A DNA stretch of 52,905 nt from contig NZ_BBQH01000082.1 in assembly GCF_018397995.1 (NCBI RefSeq), positions 1-52,905 on the forward strand, in the 5' to 3' direction. The notes under the pieces were generated by a model. It did not search any database. It was not told where the DNA came from and was given only the letters and a program-made list of their open reading frames with translations. Source of the DNA: Rhizomonospora bruguierae (GTDB lineage: Bacteria > Actinomycetota > Actinomycetes > Mycobacteriales > Micromonosporaceae). Positions 1-8,679 of this stretch are shown piece after piece. Position 1 is the stretch's first letter. Each line of letters starts with the position of its first letter. Made by a program: the position numbers and the translations under genes.

Positions 1-100
1 TCGTGAGGTGCTCGGTTTCGAAGCCACCACCACCCTCGACGAGATGCTCGACGAGGTCATCCCATGGGTCACCCAAGCCGTGCGCGACGGACGGCTGTGA
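1..100 (+). CDS. NAD-dependent epimerase/dehydratase, C-terminal end only (partial)
   Basis: An open frame enters from the left edge (first full codon at base 2) and stops at 98-100. The last 32 residues read LGFEATTTLDEMLDEV then IPWVTQAVRDGRL. This is the usual tail of sugar-nucleotide epimerases of the extended SDR family, where the 'LGF-P-T-L-E-L' stretch follows the substrate-binding lid. The catalytic part lies outside the window. It precedes a membrane protein by 10 bases on the same strand and probably belongs to the polysaccharide locus that follows. Family assignment rests on the tail alone. Confidence 0.6.
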   Translation, partial: REVLGFEATTTLDEMLDEVIPWVTQAVRDGRL

Positions 101-110
101 GCGACCACCC

Positions 111-1475
111 ATGACGGCCGTCACCGCACAGCCACCGCCCACCCCGGCCGATGCCCCCGCTGAGCCGGGCTGGCGCGCGCGGCTGCGCGGTGGCGGCGCC
201 GCCCTCTTCCCCACCGCCGAGCCGGCCGCCCGCCCCGGGTGGCGCGCCATCGCCCTCGCGCTGGCCGCCGCGGCCGCCGGGACCGCGATCAGCCTGGCCC
301 GCCAGCCCGGCGCCGGCGCCCTGGACACCGTCTGGGCCGAGGACGGCCAGGTCTTCCTCGGCCAGGCCGTCGACAACGGACCGCTGCCCGCCCTCGGCAC
401 CTCCTACGCCGGCTACTACCACGTGGTACCGCGCCTGGTGGCCGGCCTGGCGTCGCTGGCGCCCGCCGGCGCCGCCGCGGCGGTCCTGGCGGTGACCGCG
501 GCCCTGCTGGTAGCGGCCACCGCCGTCCTGGTCCACACCGCCAGCGGGGCGCACCTGCGCAGCCCCCTGGCCCGCACGCTCGCCGCCGCGGTGGTCGTGG
601 TCGTCCCGCTGGCCCAGGACGAGCTGCCGAACTCCATCGCCAACCTGCACTGGTACGGCCTGTACGCGCTGTTCTGGATGCTCGTCTGGACCCCGCGCGG
701 CCGCGCCGGCCGGGTCCTCGCCGGGGCGGTGGTGCTCGCGGTCGCGGCCAGCGACATCCTCACCCTCGTCTTCGTCCCGCTCGCCCTCGCCCGGGTGCTG
801 CGCCGCACCCCGCAGGGGCGCCGGGACCGCTACGGGAGCACCCTCGCCGGGCTGCTCGGCGCCGGCCTGGCCCTCCAGGTGGCCGGCCTCGCCAGCGGCT
901 CCAGCTCGCGCCAGCTCACCCCCGACCCGGTGCTCGCCGCCTCCGGCTTCGTCCTGCGGGCGGTACCCGGCGCGCTGATCGGCGAACGCTGGCTCGGCAC
1001 CGGCGTCGACGCCCGCTGGCTGGCGCTGGCCGGGCTGGCCTGGCTGCTGGTGGCCGGCGCGGTGCTGGCCGCGGTGCTGCGGCTGACCCGCCCGCACGGC
1101 GTCCTGGCCGCCGTCGCCGGCCTGCACGCGGCCGCCCTGTACGCGCTACCGGTCCTGCTGAGCGGCACCGCCACCTTCCGGTACGCGGCGGCGCCCGCGA
1201 TGCTCGTCGTGACCGCGTTGGCGGCCCTGCTCCGCCCCGGCACCGGCACCCGCGGCCGGCTCCCGCTGTACGCGCTGGCCGCCCTGCTGGCGCTGGTCTG
1301 CGCGGTCAACCTCCGGGTGGACAACCCGCGCGCCCACGGCCCCCGCTGGAGCACCGAACTGGACCGCGCCCGGGTCGCGTGCGCGAACGGTGCCGAGCGG
1401 GTCGCGCTGCCGATCCCGCCGGCCGGCGAGGACGCGTGGCGCGCGAACCTCCCCTGTGACTACGTGACCGGTTAG
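111..1475 (+). CDS. Polytopic membrane protein of the polysaccharide locus, function unknown
   Basis: This 454-residue protein starts at ATG 111, 10 bases after the preceding stop. After a Pro/Ala-rich cytoplasmic head (about 1-40) it has roughly ten hydrophobic segments, the first near residues 43-62. An acidic stretch after the first segment (DTVWAEDGQVFL) resembles the first extracytoplasmic loop of GT-C-fold glycosyltransferases and dolichyl-mannosyltransferase-like proteins, and the protein ends in an extracytoplasmic-looking tail with two Cys. I recognise no specific family. A role in transferring or handling lipid-linked sugar is inferred from topology and neighbours. Its stop overlaps the end of the convergent acetyltransferase by four bases. 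Confidence 0.6.
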   Translation: MTAVTAQPPPTPADAPAEPGWRARLRGGGAALFPTAEPAARPGWRAIALALAAAAAGTAISLARQPGAGALDTVWAEDGQVFLGQAVDNGPLPALGTSYAGYYHVVPRLVAGLASLAPAGAAAAVLAVTAALLVAATAVLVHTASGAHLRSPLARTLAAAVVVVVPLAQDELPNSIANLHWYGLYALFWMLVWTPRGRAGRVLAGAVVLAVAASDILTLVFVPLALARVLRRTPQGRRDRYGSTLAGLLGAGLALQVAGLASGSSSRQLTPDPVLAASGFVLRAVPGALIGERWLGTGVDARWLALAGLAWLLVAGAVLAAVLRLTRPHGVLAAVAGLHAAALYALPVLLSGTATFRYAAAPAMLVVTALAALLRPGTGTRGRLPLYALAALLALVCAVNLRVDNPRAHGPRWSTELDRARVACANGAERVALPIPPAGEDAWRANLPCDYVTG

Positions 1476-2071
1476 GAGCGTTCCCGGAGCACGCCGTCCG
1501 TCTCGGCGTACTCCTCGCCGGTGCGCGGGCACACGAACACGCCGTCACCCTTGCTCGACAGTGGCACGCCGGCCCGGCCGACCCAGCCGACGCGGCGCGC
1601 CGGTACGCCCACGACCAGGGCGAAGTCCGGCACGTCGCGGACCACCACGGCGCCGGCGGCGACCAGCGCCCAGCGGCCGACGGTCACCGGGGCGACGCAC
1701 ACCGCGCGGGCTCCGACGCTGGCGCCCGCGCCGATCGTGACGCCCACGGCGGTCCAGTCGTCGGCGGTCTTCGGCCGGCCCTCGGGGGTGACCGCGCGCG
1801 GGTACTCGTCGTTGGTCAGCACCGCGGCGGGGCCGATGAACACGCCATCGCCGAGCCGGGCCGGCTCGTACACCAGCGCGTAGTTCTGGAGCTTGACGTT
1901 GTCGCCGAGGCGCACCCCCGGGCCCACGTACGCGCCCCGGCCGATGGTGCAGTTCGCGCCCACCGTGGCGCCCTCGCGGATCTGCGCCAGGTGCCAGACG
2001 GTGGTGCCGGGGCCGATCTCGGCCCGCCCGTCCACATCGGCGCTGGCCGTCACCCGGGCGTCGCTGCTCAT
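1472..2071 (-). CDS. WbpD/WlbB-type sugar N-acetyltransferase (left-handed beta helix)
   Basis: This 199-residue acyltransferase is built of hexapeptide repeats (about residues 8-160: IGPGTTVW, VGANCTIGRGAYVGPGV, IGAGASVGARAVCVAPVTVG). In this family these form a left-handed beta helix that works as a trimer with acetyl-CoA. The segment WHLAQI carries the His (about residue 27) expected for WbpD-like enzymes, which acetylate the 3-amino group of UDP-2-acetamido-3-amino-glucuronate. The tail with VCPRTGEEY is common in actinobacterial members. ATG 2071 has a GAGG Shine-Dalgarno seven bases upstream. It is divergent from the WbpB-like dehydrogenase, consistent with one sugar pathway. The exact substrate is inferred. 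Confidence 0.82.
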   Translation of the reverse strand: MSSDARVTASADVDGRAEIGPGTTVWHLAQIREGATVGANCTIGRGAYVGPGVRLGDNVKLQNYALVYEPARLGDGVFIGPAAVLTNDEYPRAVTPEGRPKTADDWTAVGVTIGAGASVGARAVCVAPVTVGRWALVAAGAVVVRDVPDFALVVGVPARRVGWVGRAGVPLSSKGDGVFVCPRTGEEYAETDGVLRERS

Positions 2072-2368
2072 GCCGTCACCTCGCTGCCGCTCGGCGGTGG
2101 CATTCGCCGAACACGAGCCACCGATGCGCTCGCTGGCGCTCGCTCATGGGCGTTCGTCCTTCCGCCATCTCCAGTCGGGAGCACGGTAGGTGGCCGGTAG
2201 TCCGGCGCCAACCGGCCGAAGGTACCGCCTTGGGCGCTGGCTCTGCCGGATTTCCGTCACTGATCTGTGGCGTCACTACCAGCGGAGATAACTTTTCGGC
2301 GCGGTCGAGGATCCGCACGCACTCCCGCGCGCCCCTCGCCCAGGCGCCCGTTCAGCGAAACGAGGATC
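2072..2368. promoter_or_regulatory. Divergent intergenic region between the acetyltransferase and the sugar operon
   Basis: This 297-bp non-coding gap must hold both divergent promoters. On the + strand a TAACTT hexamer (2289-2294) is a plausible -10 element, leaving a leader of about 70 nt before ATG 2369, but I see no convincing -35. A GAGG Shine-Dalgarno (2362-2365) lies directly before ATG 2369. There is no clear riboswitch fold or tRNA. Confidence 0.35.
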
Positions 2369-3454
2369 ATGAGCGCACTGCCCGCCGCGCCCGCCGGCCC
2401 GCCCGCCGAGGAACCCATCGGCGTGGCCGTCGTGGGGGCCGGCTACTGGGGTCCGAACCTGGTCCGCAACTTCCAGGGCTCGCCGAGCTTCCGCCTGCAC
2501 TGGCTGTGCGACCTGGACCGCTCCCAGGCCGAGCGGGTGCTGGGCGGCTACTCCACCGTCGCGGTCACCGACGACCTGGCCGAGGTGCTGGCCGACCCGC
2601 GGGTCGGCGCGGTCGCGGTCGCCACCCCGGCCGGCACCCACCTGGACGTCGCGGCGGCCGCCCTGCGCGCGGGCAAGCACGTGCTGGTCGAGAAGCCGCT
2701 CGCGGCGACGTACGCGGACGGGCGCGAGCTGGCCGGCGAGGCGGACGCCCGGGGGCTGACCCTGATGTGCGACCACACCTACTGCTACACCCCCGCCGTG
2801 CTGCGCATCCGCGAACTGGTGCGCGGCGGTGACCTGGGCGAGGTGCAGTTCCTGGACTCGGTCCGGATCAACCTGGGGCTGGTGCAGCGGGACATCGACG
2901 TGATGTGGGACCTAGCCCCGCACGACCTGTCCATCCTGGACTTCGTGCTGCCGGACGGGGTCCGCCCGGTGGCCGTGGCGGCGCACGGCGCGGACGCGAT
3001 CGGCGCCGGCCGCTCCTGCGTGGCCTACCTCACGCTGCGGCTGAGCAACGGCGGGCTGGCGCACATCCACGTGAACTGGCTCTCCCCGGTCAAGGTGCGG
3101 ACCACCATCATCGGCGGGTCCAAGCGCACGCTGGTCTGGGACGACCTGAACCCGGCGCAGCGGCTGTCGGTCTTCGACCGGGGCGTGGACGTGGCCGCGC
3201 CGGAGGAACTGGGCGCGGACGAGCGCCAGCAGATGCTGATCTCGTACCGCAGCGGCGACATGGTGGCCCCGGCGCTGCCCGAGCGGGAGGCGCTGCGCAC
3301 CATGGTCGAGGAGTTCGCGACGGCGATCCGCAGCGGCCGCCCGGCGCTGACCGACGGCCGGTCCGGGCTGCGCGTGCTCGCCGTGCTGGAGGCCGCCTCG
3401 CGCAGCCTGGCCGAGGGTGGCGTGATGATCGAACTGGGAGAGGACGACCGATGA
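2369..3454 (+). CDS. Gfo/Idh/MocA-family dehydrogenase, WbpB/WlbA-like
   Basis: This 361-residue NAD(P)-dependent oxidoreductase has a Rossmann motif VGAGYWGPN at residues 22-30, the family EKP motif at 108-110, and the catalytic-region sequence MWDLAPHDLSIL with His185. The pattern fits UDP-N-acetyl-glucosaminuronate 3-dehydrogenases (WbpB/WlbA), which make the 3-keto sugar used by a DegT aminotransferase. ATG 2369 is preceded by GAGG. An in-frame extension to 2267 is open but reads into non-conserved sequence. The stop overlaps the next gene's ATG (ATGA, 3451-3454), so the operon is translationally coupled. The substrate is inferred from family and context. Confidence 0.85.
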   Translation: MSALPAAPAGPPAEEPIGVAVVGAGYWGPNLVRNFQGSPSFRLHWLCDLDRSQAERVLGGYSTVAVTDDLAEVLADPRVGAVAVATPAGTHLDVAAAALRAGKHVLVEKPLAATYADGRELAGEADARGLTLMCDHTYCYTPAVLRIRELVRGGDLGEVQFLDSVRINLGLVQRDIDVMWDLAPHDLSILDFVLPDGVRPVAVAAHGADAIGAGRSCVAYLTLRLSNGGLAHIHVNWLSPVKVRTTIIGGSKRTLVWDDLNPAQRLSVFDRGVDVAAPEELGADERQQMLISYRSGDMVAPALPEREALRTMVEEFATAIRSGRPALTDGRSGLRVLAVLEAASRSLAEGGVMIELGEDDR

Positions 3455-4521
3455 CGGCTGGGGTGCCCATCGCCGGGGCGCGGGCGCTGGTGACCGGCGG
3501 GGCCGGCACGATCGGCTCGCACGTGGTGGACCTGCTGGTGGCGGGCGGCGCGGCCGAGGTCGTGGTGCTGGACAACTTCGTCCGCGGCCGGCGCGCCAAC
3601 CTGGACCGGGCGCTGGCCTCGGGCCGGGTCGAGCTGGTCGAGGGCGACATCCGGAACGTGGAGCTGGTGCACCGGGCCAGCGACGGCAAGGATCTCGTCT
3701 TCCACCTGGCCGCGATCCGGATCACGCAGTGCGCCGAGGAGCCCCGGCTGGCCAACGAGGTGCTGGTCGACGGCACGTTCAACGTGGTCGAGGCGGCGGT
3801 CGCGGGCGGTGTGCGGAAGCTGATCGCCTCCTCGTCCGCGTCGGTGTACGGGCTGGCGGAGCAGTTCCCGACGCCGGAGCGGCACCACCCGTACGACAAC
3901 GACACGTTCTACGGGGCGGCCAAGGCGTTCAACGAGGGCATGCTGCGCAGCTTCCACGCGATGCACGGGCTGGACTACGTGGCGCTGCGCTACTTCAACG
4001 TGTACGGGCCGCGGATGGACATCCACGGCCTCTACACCGAGGTCCTGATCCGCTGGATGGAGCGGATCGAGGCGGGCACGCCGCCGCTGATCCTCGGTGA
4101 CGGGTTGCAGACCATGGACTTCGTGCACGTGGCCGACATCGCCCGGGCGAACATCCTGGCCGCCGAGGCGGACGCCACCGACGAGGTGTTCAACGTGGCC
4201 AGCGGCGTGGAGACCAGCCTGAGGGAGCTGGCCGAGGCGCTGAGCAAGGTGATGGAGTTCGACGCGCCACCGGTGCACGGCCCGGCCCGCGCGGTCAACG
4301 GCGTGACCCGCCGGCTGGCCGAGGTGGAGCACGCGGCCCACCGGCTCGGCTTCCGGGCCGAGATCGGGCTGCACGAGGGCCTGGAGGGCCTGGTCCGGTG
4401 GTGGCGGGCCGCGCGGGCGGCCGGGGTCACCGAGGGGCTCGTCAACGAGGCGCCGGCTACCGGGCAGGCGCGGAGCGAGCTCGCGGGGAGCGCGGTCGCG
4501 ACCGAAGGGTCGGCTCGGTGA
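3451..4521 (+). CDS. NAD-dependent sugar-nucleotide epimerase/dehydratase
   Basis: This 356-residue extended SDR enzyme has the cofactor motif GGAGTIG (16-22), a Ser-rich catalytic strand ending SVYG (131-134), and an intact Y-x3-K pair (Tyr154, Lys158). The segment LRYFNVYGPRMD follows as in UDP-glucose 4-epimerase relatives. It is complete and should act on a UDP- or dTDP-sugar. The substrate cannot be read from sequence. ATG 3451 overlaps the previous stop and its own stop overlaps the GTG of the next gene (GTGA, 4518-4521), placing it in the middle of the coupled sugar operon. Confidence 0.85.
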   Translation: MTAGVPIAGARALVTGGAGTIGSHVVDLLVAGGAAEVVVLDNFVRGRRANLDRALASGRVELVEGDIRNVELVHRASDGKDLVFHLAAIRITQCAEEPRLANEVLVDGTFNVVEAAVAGGVRKLIASSSASVYGLAEQFPTPERHHPYDNDTFYGAAKAFNEGMLRSFHAMHGLDYVALRYFNVYGPRMDIHGLYTEVLIRWMERIEAGTPPLILGDGLQTMDFVHVADIARANILAAEADATDEVFNVASGVETSLRELAEALSKVMEFDAPPVHGPARAVNGVTRRLAEVEHAAHRLGFRAEIGLHEGLEGLVRWWRAARAAGVTEGLVNEAPATGQARSELAGSAVATEGSAR

Positions 4522-5675
4522 CGGCGGTCGAGCGGCGCATCCCGGTGATGCAGCCGATGCTGGGCGAGGAGGAGGCGCGCGCCGCCGCCGAGGCGGTGCT
4601 CTCCGGCTGGGTGGCGCAGGGCCCCCGGGTGGCGGAGTTCGAGCGCCGGTTCGCCGCGGCGGTCGGCGCCGGGCACGGCGTGGCGGTCAGTTCCTGCACC
4701 ACCGGGCTGCACCTGGCGCTGGTCCTGCTCGGGGTCGGCCCGGGCGACGAGGTCGTCGTGCCGTCGTTCTCGTTCATCGCGACCGCCAACGCGGTCCGGT
4801 ACTGCGGGGCCACGCCGATCTTCGCCGACGTGGAACTGACCACGGGCAACGTGACCGTCGAGACGGTCGACGCGGTGCGCACCCCGCGCACCCGGGCGGT
4901 CATCGCGGTGCACCAGGGCGGCGTCCCGTTCGATGTGCGGGCGCTGCGGGCGGCGGCCGACGGCTGGGGCGTGGCCCTGGTCGAGGACGCCGCCTGCGCG
5001 GCCGGGTCGACCGCGTACGGCGCCCCGGTGGGCGCGGGGGCGGCGGTGGCGGCCTGGTCGTTCCACCCCCGGAAGGTCATCACGACCGGCGAGGGCGGCA
5101 TGGTGACCGTGGACCGCGAGGAGTGGGCGGTGCGCGGGCGGCGGCTGCGCGAACACGGCATGAACGTCTCCGCGGCGGACCGGCACGCCAGCGCCCAGCC
5201 CGTGCTGGAGGCGTACCTGGAGACCGGGTTCAACTACCGGATGACCGACATCCAGGCGGCGGTGGGGCTGGTCCAGTTGGGCCGGCTGGCCGGGCTGGTG
5301 GCGCAGCGCCGCGACCTGGCCGCCCGGTACCAGGCGCTGCTGGCCGACGTGCCGGGCGCCGTCCCGGTGCGCGATCCGGCGTACGGGCGGACGAACTTCC
5401 AGTCGTTCTGGGTGCTGCTCACCGACGAGTTCGGCGCGGGGCGGGACGAGGCGTTGAGCACGCTCGCCGCGGCCGGCGTCTCGGCCCGCCGGGGCATCAT
5501 GGCGGCCCACCTCGAACCGGCGTACGCCGAGGCGCACCCGCCGGCGCTGCCGGTCACCGAGCGGCTGACCCGCAACTCCCTGATCCTGCCCCTGCACCAC
5601 AACCTGACCGGGGACGACCAGGACCGGATCGTCGGCGTGCTGCGTGCGCTGTCCAGCCGAGCGCCGGGCCGGTGA
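4518..5675 (+). CDS. DegT/DnrJ/EryC1/StrS aminotransferase (first of two)
   Basis: This 385-residue PLP-dependent sugar aminotransferase has the PLP-binding Lys at residue 186 in SFHPRKVITTGEGGM. An EDAAC motif around 156-160 places the Asp that contacts the pyridine nitrogen. The C-terminal substrate segment LPLHHNLTGDDQ is typical. It converts a keto sugar nucleotide to an amino sugar. With the WbpB-like dehydrogenase upstream and the WbpD-like acetyltransferase nearby it could be the WbpE-equivalent step. The GTG start overlaps the preceding stop, and its own stop overlaps the next GTG (5672-5675). The GTGA overlap decides this start. Confidence 0.87.
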   Translation: MTAVERRIPVMQPMLGEEEARAAAEAVLSGWVAQGPRVAEFERRFAAAVGAGHGVAVSSCTTGLHLALVLLGVGPGDEVVVPSFSFIATANAVRYCGATPIFADVELTTGNVTVETVDAVRTPRTRAVIAVHQGGVPFDVRALRAAADGWGVALVEDAACAAGSTAYGAPVGAGAAVAAWSFHPRKVITTGEGGMVTVDREEWAVRGRRLREHGMNVSAADRHASAQPVLEAYLETGFNYRMTDIQAAVGLVQLGRLAGLVAQRRDLAARYQALLADVPGAVPVRDPAYGRTNFQSFWVLLTDEFGAGRDEALSTLAAAGVSARRGIMAAHLEPAYAEAHPPALPVTERLTRNSLILPLHHNLTGDDQDRIVGVLRALSSRAPGR

Positions 5676-6307
5676 GGCGCGACCTCGTCATCGTCGGCGC
5701 GGGCGGCTTCGCCCGGGAGACGGCCGCCGCCGTTCGCGCCACCGATCGCTGGAACCTGCTCGGCTTCCTGGACGACGACCCGGCGCTGCCCGGGACCGTC
5801 CGTGGTGGAGTGCCGATCCTCGGCGGGACCGCCGACGTGCCACCCGGCGCAGCGGTCGTGGTCTGCGTCGGCAACCCCCGCGCGTTCGACGTGCGGACCG
5901 GGCTGGTGCGGCGGCTGGCCCTGCCCACCGACCGGTACGCCACGATCGTGCACCCGGCCGCCTCGGTGCCGGCCGGCTGCGTACTCGGCCCCGGCACCGT
6001 GCTGCTGGCCGGCGCGGTGCTGACCGCCGACGTGGCGGTCGGTGCGCACGTGGCGGTGATGCCGCAGGCGGTCCTGACCCACGACGACGTGGTCGGCGAC
6101 TTCGCCACGGTCGCGTCCGGCGTGCGGCTCGGTGGGGGTGTCCGGATCGGGTCCGGCGCCTACCTCGGCGCCGGCTGCCTGGTCCGCGAGTCCGTCGCCG
6201 TCGGCGAGTACGCCCAGGTGGGCATGGGCGCGGTGGTGCTGCGCGACGTGCCGCCGGGCCAGGTCTGGGTGGGCAACCCGGCGCGGTACCTCAGGGATGT
6301 GAAGTGA
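5672..6307 (+). CDS. PglD/NeuD-type sugar O/N-acyltransferase
   Basis: This 211-residue two-domain protein has an N-terminal nucleotide-sugar-binding fold with IVGAGGFAR (residues 7-15) and a C-terminal left-handed beta helix (about 95-205: VLGPGTVLLAGAVLTADVAVG, then VRIGSGAYLGAGCL). The segment AVLTHDDVVGDF carries the His that acts as general base in PglD. It acetylates an amino sugar, most plausibly the product of one of the two adjacent aminotransferases. The GTG start overlaps the upstream stop. The second aminotransferase begins 14 bases after its stop. Confidence 0.83.
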   Translation: MRRDLVIVGAGGFARETAAAVRATDRWNLLGFLDDDPALPGTVRGGVPILGGTADVPPGAAVVVCVGNPRAFDVRTGLVRRLALPTDRYATIVHPAASVPAGCVLGPGTVLLAGAVLTADVAVGAHVAVMPQAVLTHDDVVGDFATVASGVRLGGGVRIGSGAYLGAGCLVRESVAVGEYAQVGMGAVVLRDVPPGQVWVGNPARYLRDVK

Positions 6308-6321
6308 GCAGGGAGAGGCAC

Positions 6322-7431
6322 ATGTCGAAGATTCCGCTCGTCGACCTGGCCGCGGCGCACGCCGAGGTGGCCGAGGAGGTCGAGGCCGGGTTCAAGCGGG
6401 TCATCGCGGACACCGCGTTCGTCGGGGGCGCCGAGGTGGCGGCGTTCGAGGCCGAGTACGCCGGGTTCACCGGCGTGCCGCACGTCGTCGGCGTGGCCAA
6501 CGGCACCGACGCGCTGGAGCTGGCGCTGCGCGCGGTCGGCGTCGGGCCGGGCGGCGAGGTGGTGCTGCCGGCGAACACGTTCGTCGCGACCGCGGAGGCG
6601 GTGGCCCGGGCGGGCGCGCGGACCGTCCTGGTGGACTGCGACCCGCAGACGTACCTGATCGACACCGCCGCCGCGCTCGCCGCGATCACCCCGGCGACCC
6701 GGGCGCTCGCCCCGGTGCACCTGTACGGGCAGCTCGCGCCGGTCGAGGCCCTGCGCGCCGGCACGGACCTGCCGATCGTGGAGGACGGCGCCCAGTCGCA
6801 GGGCGCGACCCGCCACGGCCGGCAGGCCGGCACCGGCGGGATCGTCGCCACCAGCTTCTACCCGGGCAAGAACCTCGGCGCGTACGGCGACGCCGGCGCG
6901 GTCGCCAGCGCGGACGCGGGCCTGGCCCGGACCGTGCGCACGCTGGCCAGCCACGGCGGCCTGGCGAAGTACATGCACGAGCTGATCGGCATGAACAGCC
7001 GGCTGGACGGGCTCCAGGCGGTCGTGCTGCGGGCCAAGCTGGCCCGGCTGGCCCGGGCGAACGCCGCCCGGCGGGCCGCCGCCGCCCGGTACGACACGCT
7101 GCTGGCCGGCCTGGACGTGGTTCGCCCGGTGACCCTGGCCGGCAACGAGCACGTCTGGCACCTGTACGTGGTGCGGATCCCCGGCGACGGCACGCCGGCC
7201 CGCCGGGACGAGGTACTCGGCAGGCTCAACGCCGCCGGCATCGGCGCCGGCATCCACTACCCGTACCCGGTGCACCTGACGCCCGCGTTCGCCGGCCTCG
7301 GGTACGGCAGGGGCGCGTTCCCGCACGCCGAGCGCGCCGCCACCGAGATCCTCTCGCTGCCGATCTACCCGCAGATCACCCCCGCGCAGCAGGAGCGGGT
7401 GGTGACCGAACTGGCCACCGCGCTGCGATAA
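6322..7431 (+). CDS. DegT/DnrJ/EryC1/StrS aminotransferase (second)
   Basis: This 369-residue enzyme has the PLP Lys at residue 183 in FYPGKNLGAYGDAG, the EDGAQSQGA loop at about 154-162, and a substrate segment IHYPYPVHLTPAF. These features match the FdtB/QdtB group that makes 3-amino-3,6-dideoxy hexoses as nucleotide sugars. ATG 6322 has GGGAGAGG just upstream. An in-frame GTG at 6304, overlapping the previous stop as GTGA, would add six residues and is the alternative start. Two different DegT enzymes in one operon suggest two amino sugars in the polymer, or a diamino sugar. Confidence 0.86.
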   Translation: MSKIPLVDLAAAHAEVAEEVEAGFKRVIADTAFVGGAEVAAFEAEYAGFTGVPHVVGVANGTDALELALRAVGVGPGGEVVLPANTFVATAEAVARAGARTVLVDCDPQTYLIDTAAALAAITPATRALAPVHLYGQLAPVEALRAGTDLPIVEDGAQSQGATRHGRQAGTGGIVATSFYPGKNLGAYGDAGAVASADAGLARTVRTLASHGGLAKYMHELIGMNSRLDGLQAVVLRAKLARLARANAARRAAAARYDTLLAGLDVVRPVTLAGNEHVWHLYVVRIPGDGTPARRDEVLGRLNAAGIGAGIHYPYPVHLTPAFAGLGYGRGAFPHAERAATEILSLPIYPQITPAQQERVVTELATALR

Positions 7432-7434
7432 GGC

Positions 7435-8679
7435 ATGTACGTCTCGCTCCGCGACCGGCCGGGCGGCGAAGCCACCGGGGCCGCGCCGAAGGCGGCCCGC
7501 CGGGTCGCCACGACGGTCGTCCTGCTGGGCGTCGTCAGCCTGCTGACCGACGTCTCGTCGGAGATGGTCGCCTCGGTCCTGCCGCTGTACCTGACCGCCC
7601 AGGTGGGCCTCACGATGGCCGCGTACGGCCTGCTCGACGGGGTCTACCAGGGGGTCAGCGCGGCGGTGCGGATCGCCGGCGGCTACGCCGGCGACCGGGG
7701 CCGGCACCCGAAGTGGGTGGCCGTCTTCGGGTACGGGGTGTCGGCGCTGAGCCGGATCGCGATGCTGCCGGTGCACGGCTTCGCCACGATCACCGCGGTC
7801 ATCACCGCGGACCGGCTCGGCAAGGGCCTGCGGACCGCGCCCCGGGACGCGCTGATCGCCGACGCGTCCGACCCGGCCACACTGGGCCGCTCCTTCGGCG
7901 TGCACCGCACCCTGGACACGATCGGCGCCGCGATCGGCCCGCTGGTCGCGTTCGGGCTGCTGCTGGCCGTGCCGGCCGGCTACAACTCGATCTTCGTGGT
8001 GTCGTTCGCGGTGGCCCTGGCCGGCGTGGCCGTGCTGGTGCTGTTCGTGCCGAACCGGCGCACCGGCGCGGCGGGCCGGGGCCCCGGGCTGCGCACCCTG
8101 CTGCGGGAGGCCACCGGCCCCCGGCTGCGCCGGCCGCTGTTCGCCGCCGGGCTGCTCGGCGTCCTGACCGTCGGCGACGGGTTCCTGTACCTGTCGCTCC
8201 AGGAGCGGGACGCGTTCGCCTCGCTCTACTTCCCGCTGCTGTACGTGGGCACGAACGTGGCGTACCTGGCGCTGGCCGTCCCGTTCGGCCGGCTCGCGGA
8301 CCGGATCGGCAAGGCGACCGTCCTGGTCGGCGGGCACGTCGCGCTGCTGGTCGGGTACCTGCTGGCGGCGCGCCCGGCCGGCGGGCTGCTCTTCACGGTG
8401 CTCGTCCTGCTGCTGCTCGGCACCTTCTACGCGGCCACCGACGGCGTCCTGCCGGCGCTGGTGAGCCGGCTCGTCACCGCGCAGGCGCGGGGCACCGGGA
8501 TCGCCGCCGCGCAGACGGTGGTGGCGGTGGCCCGCTTCGCCGCCGCGTTCGGCTTCGGCGCACTGTGGGACGCCACCGGGCGCGGCACCGCCCTGCTCGT
8601 GGTCGCGGGCCTGCTCGCCGGGGCGATTCCGCTGGCCTACGCCCTGCTCAGGGGCGTGGATGCGAGACTTGCCGGGTGA
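7435..8679 (+). CDS. MFS transporter
   Basis: This 414-residue protein has about twelve hydrophobic segments. The first is after residue 20 (ATTVVLLGVVSLLTDVSSEM), a cytoplasmic Arg-rich loop separates the halves (about 200-235: PNRRTGAAGRG), and a second six-helix block follows. The acidic residue and SSEM motif in helix 1 and the PRDALIADASD loop place it with major facilitator proteins annotated as drug or sugar exporters. It starts three bases after the aminotransferase stop and its own stop overlaps the next GTG, so it is part of the polysaccharide operon. The cargo is unknown. Confidence 0.82.
   Translation: MYVSLRDRPGGEATGAAPKAARRVATTVVLLGVVSLLTDVSSEMVASVLPLYLTAQVGLTMAAYGLLDGVYQGVSAAVRIAGGYAGDRGRHPKWVAVFGYGVSALSRIAMLPVHGFATITAVITADRLGKGLRTAPRDALIADASDPATLGRSFGVHRTLDTIGAAIGPLVAFGLLLAVPAGYNSIFVVSFAVALAGVAVLVLFVPNRRTGAAGRGPGLRTLLREATGPRLRRPLFAAGLLGVLTVGDGFLYLSLQERDAFASLYFPLLYVGTNVAYLALAVPFGRLADRIGKATVLVGGHVALLVGYLLAARPAGGLLFTVLVLLLLGTFYAATDGVLPALVSRLVTAQARGTGIAAAQTVVAVARFAAAFGFGALWDATGRGTALLVVAGLLAGAIPLAYALLRGVDARLAG

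Noticed and set aside
6160-8337. A 725-codon - strand frame opposite the aminotransferase and MFS genes
   Set aside because: Antisense shadow with repetitive Arg/Gln/Gly/Val composition. The + strand genes have complete motifs and coupled starts.
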